Of a DNA stretch of 64,000 nucleotides, positions 61,755 through 64,000 are shown one piece after another. Position numbers and translations under genes: made by a program. This DNA comes from Thiomonas intermedia (GTDB taxonomy: Bacteria; Pseudomonadota; Gammaproteobacteria; Burkholderiales; Burkholderiaceae_C). Position 1 is the first letter of the stretch, and each line of letters begins with the position of its first letter. The stretch lies in NCBI RefSeq assembly GCF_002028405.1, contig NZ_CP020046.1, positions 1,054,001-1,118,000 on the forward strand, written 5' to 3'. The notes beneath the pieces are model-generated. The model saw nothing but the letters and a program-made list of their open reading frames with translations, searched no databases and was not told the origin of the DNA.

Positions 61755-62330
61755 ATGATTACCTCCCTCGTCGTCATTGCCCTGCTCGTCGCGCTGCTGT
61801 TTTACGGCGTGATGATTTACAACAATCTGGTGAATCTCAAGCATGCCATCACGCAGGCTTGGGCGAATATCGATGTGCTGCTCAAGCAGCGCCACGATGA
61901 GCTGCCCAAGCTGGTGGAGGTGTGCCGGCAGTCGATGCATTTTGAGCAGGAGACGCTGGAGCGCGTGGTGCGCGCGCGGTCGCAGGTGCAGCAGGCGCGC
62001 GAGGCGGGCGATGTGCGCAGCCTGGGCCGCGCCGAGGGGGCGCTGCGCAGCGGGCTGGGGGCCTTGTTCGCGGTGGCGGAGGCCTACCCCGATCTGAAAA
62101 CCAACGAGGCTTTCCAGCATCTGCAGGCACGCATCAGCGGTCTGGAAGAGAACATTGCCGACCGGCGCGAGTTCTACAACGCGGCGGTCAATGCGAACAA
62201 TGTGCGCATCGACCAGTTCCCCGATCTGATCGTGGCGCGGCTGCTGGCCTTCGGCCCGGCGGAGCTGTTCAAGGTGGCGTCGGGCGAGCGGGCCGATGTG
62301 GATCTGAAGGGTCTGTTCGCGGCTTCGTGA
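61755..62330 (+). CDS. LemA family protein
   Basis: A 191-residue protein with one N-terminal membrane helix (residues 4-22) and a long coiled helical domain: YNNLVNLKHAITQAWANIDVLLKQRHDELPKLV is the LemA signature, with ISGLEENIADRREFYNAAVNANN near the C-terminus. LemA proteins are envelope proteins of uncertain role, often paired with a second membrane protein; here a GIDE-domain protein overlaps by 1 nt (TGATG). Confidence 0.92.
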   Translation: MITSLVVIALLVALLFYGVMIYNNLVNLKHAITQAWANIDVLLKQRHDELPKLVEVCRQSMHFEQETLERVVRARSQVQQAREAGDVRSLGRAEGALRSGLGALFAVAEAYPDLKTNEAFQHLQARISGLEENIADRREFYNAAVNANNVRIDQFPDLIVARLLAFGPAELFKVASGERADVDLKGLFAAS

Positions 62331-63214
62331 TGCTGAGCGGTCTGTCGCCCGGCGGGGCGCCCGGGCAGGTGCTGGCGTTTGCCCTCGTGCTGGGGGCGGG
62401 CGGCGTGGTGCAGTTTTTCCGCCTGCAGCGCCGCCGCCGGGCGATGGAAGACATGCCTACGGCGCGCATCCGCTCGGCGTCGCAGGGCTATGCGGAATTG
62501 ATCGGACAGGCGCTGCCGCCCGATGCGCCGCTGTTCTCGCCCCTCTCCCGCACGCCCTGCTGCTGGTATCGCTTCAAGATCGAAAAGCGCGACCGCGACA
62601 GCAACCGCAATTGGTCGGTCGAGCAGCAGGGCGTCAGCACGACCCAGTTCTGGCTCGACGACGATACGGGGCGCTGCATCATCGACCCCGAAGGCGCCGA
62701 GGTGCGCGCCCTCACCCGGCGCACCTGGACGGGCTCCACCGCGCAGGTCATTCCCGGCACCAGCGAGGTGATGATGACTGGCGACAACGACCATCGCTAC
62801 ACCGAGCATCTCATCCTGCCCGGGCAGACGCTGTATGCCCTGGGCTGGTTTGCCAGCCTCTCGCCCTTGCAGGTCTCAAGCCACGCCGAGGTGCGCGAGC
62901 GCATCGCCGCGTGGAAGGCCGACCCGCAACAGCGCCGCGCCTTCGACTCCAACGGGGACGGCGCGCTGGACATGGCCGAGTTTGAGCAGCTGCGCCAGCA
63001 GGCCGCAGCAGCCGTCGAGGCCGAGCGCCGCGAACGCGCCGTGCAGCCGCAGACGCATGTGCTCAGAAGGCCGAAGGACAAGCGCCTGTTTCTGCTCACC
63101 ACCGAACCGCACGACGACCTGACGCGCACTCTGCGCTGGCAAGCCTGGGCGTGGCTGACCGTCGGCGTGCTGGGCCTGGCTTACGGTGGCGCGGGTTTGC
63201 TCATGCTGGGTTGA
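62330..63214 (+). CDS. GIDE-domain membrane protein (E3 ubiquitin ligase-like fold)
   Basis: A 294-residue protein with membrane helices at about 12-32 and at the C-terminus (270-290). The central part (RTPCCWYRFKIEKR, GRCIIDPEGAEV, ILPGQTLYALGWF) matches the bacterial GIDE domain found with LemA. It contains an EF-hand-like loop, DSNGDGALDMAEF (about 207-219), which might bind calcium and is not a standard part of the family. ATG 62330 overlaps the lemA stop, indicating translational coupling. Confidence 0.82.
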   Translation: MLSGLSPGGAPGQVLAFALVLGAGGVVQFFRLQRRRRAMEDMPTARIRSASQGYAELIGQALPPDAPLFSPLSRTPCCWYRFKIEKRDRDSNRNWSVEQQGVSTTQFWLDDDTGRCIIDPEGAEVRALTRRTWTGSTAQVIPGTSEVMMTGDNDHRYTEHLILPGQTLYALGWFASLSPLQVSSHAEVRERIAAWKADPQQRRAFDSNGDGALDMAEFEQLRQQAAAAVEAERRERAVQPQTHVLRRPKDKRLFLLTTEPHDDLTRTLRWQAWAWLTVGVLGLAYGGAGLLMLG

Positions 63215-63224
63215 CGGGCGGCCA

Positions 63225-63526
63225 CCGACTCCCCACCCCAACCCTCCCCACCCATGGGGAGGGAGAGAACACGCCTCCCCCACAAAGTGGGGAAGGCTGA
63301 GAGAGCGATGCCCACCCCAACCCTCCCCACCCATGGGGAGGGAGAGAACACGCCTCCCCGACGTCGCGGGGAAGCCGGGAGGGGCTTACGCAGATCACGC
63401 ACAGCGCCTTCTACTCCTCCCCCACAGCGTGGGGGAGGTTGGGAGGGCTTACGCCGATCGCGCGCAGCGCCTTCTACTCCTCCCCCACAGGGTGGGGGAG
63501 GTTGGGAGGGGGAGTCTGACCGCCGC
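63225..63526. repeat. Mixed repeat array before the RNA methyltransferase gene
   Basis: Two end units (CCCTCCCCACCCATGGGGAGGG at about 63240 and 63321), a CCTCCCCGACGTCGCGGGGAAGC variant, and two clean 63-bp units (CTCCCCCACAGCGTGGGGGAG at about 63418 and CTCCCCCACAGGGTGGGGGAG at 63481) in the same orientation as copy 4. No inverted ends are recognisable. It fills the whole gap between the GIDE and RNA-methyltransferase genes. Confidence 0.85.
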
Positions 63527-63544
63527 AGGCCATACGATGGCGAC

Positions 63545-64000
63545 ATGCAATCGCCCTATTCCTCTGTCTACAAAAAGCGCCGGGAAAGCGGGAGTGGGAA
63601 CCGGTCGGGCTCAGCCGCCCAGGCCTCGAACCCCGACCTGACTCCCCAAAATCTCGGCACCTTTGATTTTTTTCTGCCCTGCCCGCGTGGCCTCGAAACG
63701 GCGCTGGCCGATGAGGTCAAGGCGCTGGCCGCGCACAGCCCTACCTTGCGGATGGGCGCGCCCGCGCCTGGCGGCCTGCCGGTGCAGGGCACGCTGACGG
63801 ACGCGATGCGGCTGAATCTGCATTGCCGTCTGACCAGCCGCGTCTTGCTGCTGGGCGGCCGTTGCGGCTATGCCGATGCCGAAGACATCTATCACTTGGC
63901 CCGCGATCTGGCCTGGGAAAAATGGTTCGGCGTCACCCAGGCCTTGCGCGTGGACGTGACGGCCGAGCGCAGCCCCCTGGAAAGCATCAAGTTCGCCGCG
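63545..64000 (+). CDS. THUMP-domain RNA methyltransferase (RlmL-like), 5' part only
   Basis: The first 152 residues of a class I SAM-dependent RNA methyltransferase. After a basic, Ser-rich extension of about 38 residues, FFLPCPRGLETALADEVKAL and LHCRLTSRVLLLGG with YHLARDLAWEKWF match the ferredoxin-like/THUMP region of RlmL, which makes m2G in 23S rRNA. The methyltransferase domain lies past the right edge. ATG 63545 follows the repeat array closely, so the gene's promoter must lie in or upstream of the repeats. Confidence 0.85.
   Translation, partial: MQSPYSSVYKKRRESGSGNRSGSAAQASNPDLTPQNLGTFDFFLPCPRGLETALADEVKALAAHSPTLRMGAPAPGGLPVQGTLTDAMRLNLHCRLTSRVLLLGGRCGYADAEDIYHLARDLAWEKWFGVTQALRVDVTAERSPLESIKFAA

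Overview
The window is high-GC DNA with Betaproteobacteria (Burkholderiales)-type gene content: glcDEF, an Ada/AlkA fusion next to ogt, a birA-SPOR neighbourhood, TRAP transporters, sigma-54 pilins and several small Uma2/DUF559 proteins. Thiomonas or a relative is my best guess from overall flavour; no rRNA or species marker is present. I saw no tRNA, rRNA, integrase, transposase or CRISPR array. Coding density is high, and most of the longer gene-free stretches are GC-rich repeat arrays.

Layout. 1-4.3 kb: a partial histidine phosphatase, a Y-family DNA polymerase behind a LexA box, the first repeat element and a Na/Pi cotransporter. 4.3-7.2 kb: an EamA exporter and the alkylation-repair pair adaA-alkA/ogt. 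7.4-11.3 kb: the glycolate oxidase operon glcDEF. 11.3-16.5 kb: a glutathione peroxidase, a second EamA exporter and a large GAF-PAS-GGDEF-globin-GAF-EAL c-di-GMP protein. 16.8-23.1 kb: a membrane thioredoxin, MscS, LplT, alanine racemase and RadA. 23.2-30.7 kb: a cupin-like protein, ethanolamine ammonia-lyase (eutBC), a Tat-type superoxide reductase, a small lipoprotein, an SbmA/BacA-like ABC transporter and an acyl-CoA-binding protein. 31-36 kb: a DctPQM TRAP transporter, MtnN and a glycerophosphodiesterase. 36-44.6 kb: topoisomerase III, a TlpA thioredoxin, a SET-domain protein, DUF559 running in frame into BirA, a SPOR protein, Uma2 and an M20 amidohydrolase. 45-60 kb: two type IV pilins with sigma-54 promoters, vapBC remnants, two paralogous GT-C-like membrane glycosyltransferases, a polyprenyl-phosphate-type GT2, a Phd/VapC module, three GT4 enzymes, two methyltransferases and a flippase; together these look like a pilin or surface glycosylation locus. 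60-64 kb: two more Uma2 genes, LemA, a GIDE-domain protein and the start of a THUMP/RlmL-type RNA methyltransferase.

The most unusual feature is a dispersed repeat family. Its 63-bp unit (21 codons) carries a CTCCCCCAC/GTGGGGGAG hairpin. At least three of the arrays are bounded by inverted ends of the form TTGATCCGGCA...ACGTTTGAAC, so they look like small non-autonomous (MITE/REP-like) elements. Copies or fragments also lie in frame inside RadA and a pilin-linked GT-C protein, and between DUF559 and BirA; they supply ribosome binding sites or stop codons to neighbouring genes. Four genes of the PD-(D/E)XK nuclease fold (three Uma2, one DUF559) abut such arrays, which suggests, but does not show, a functional link.
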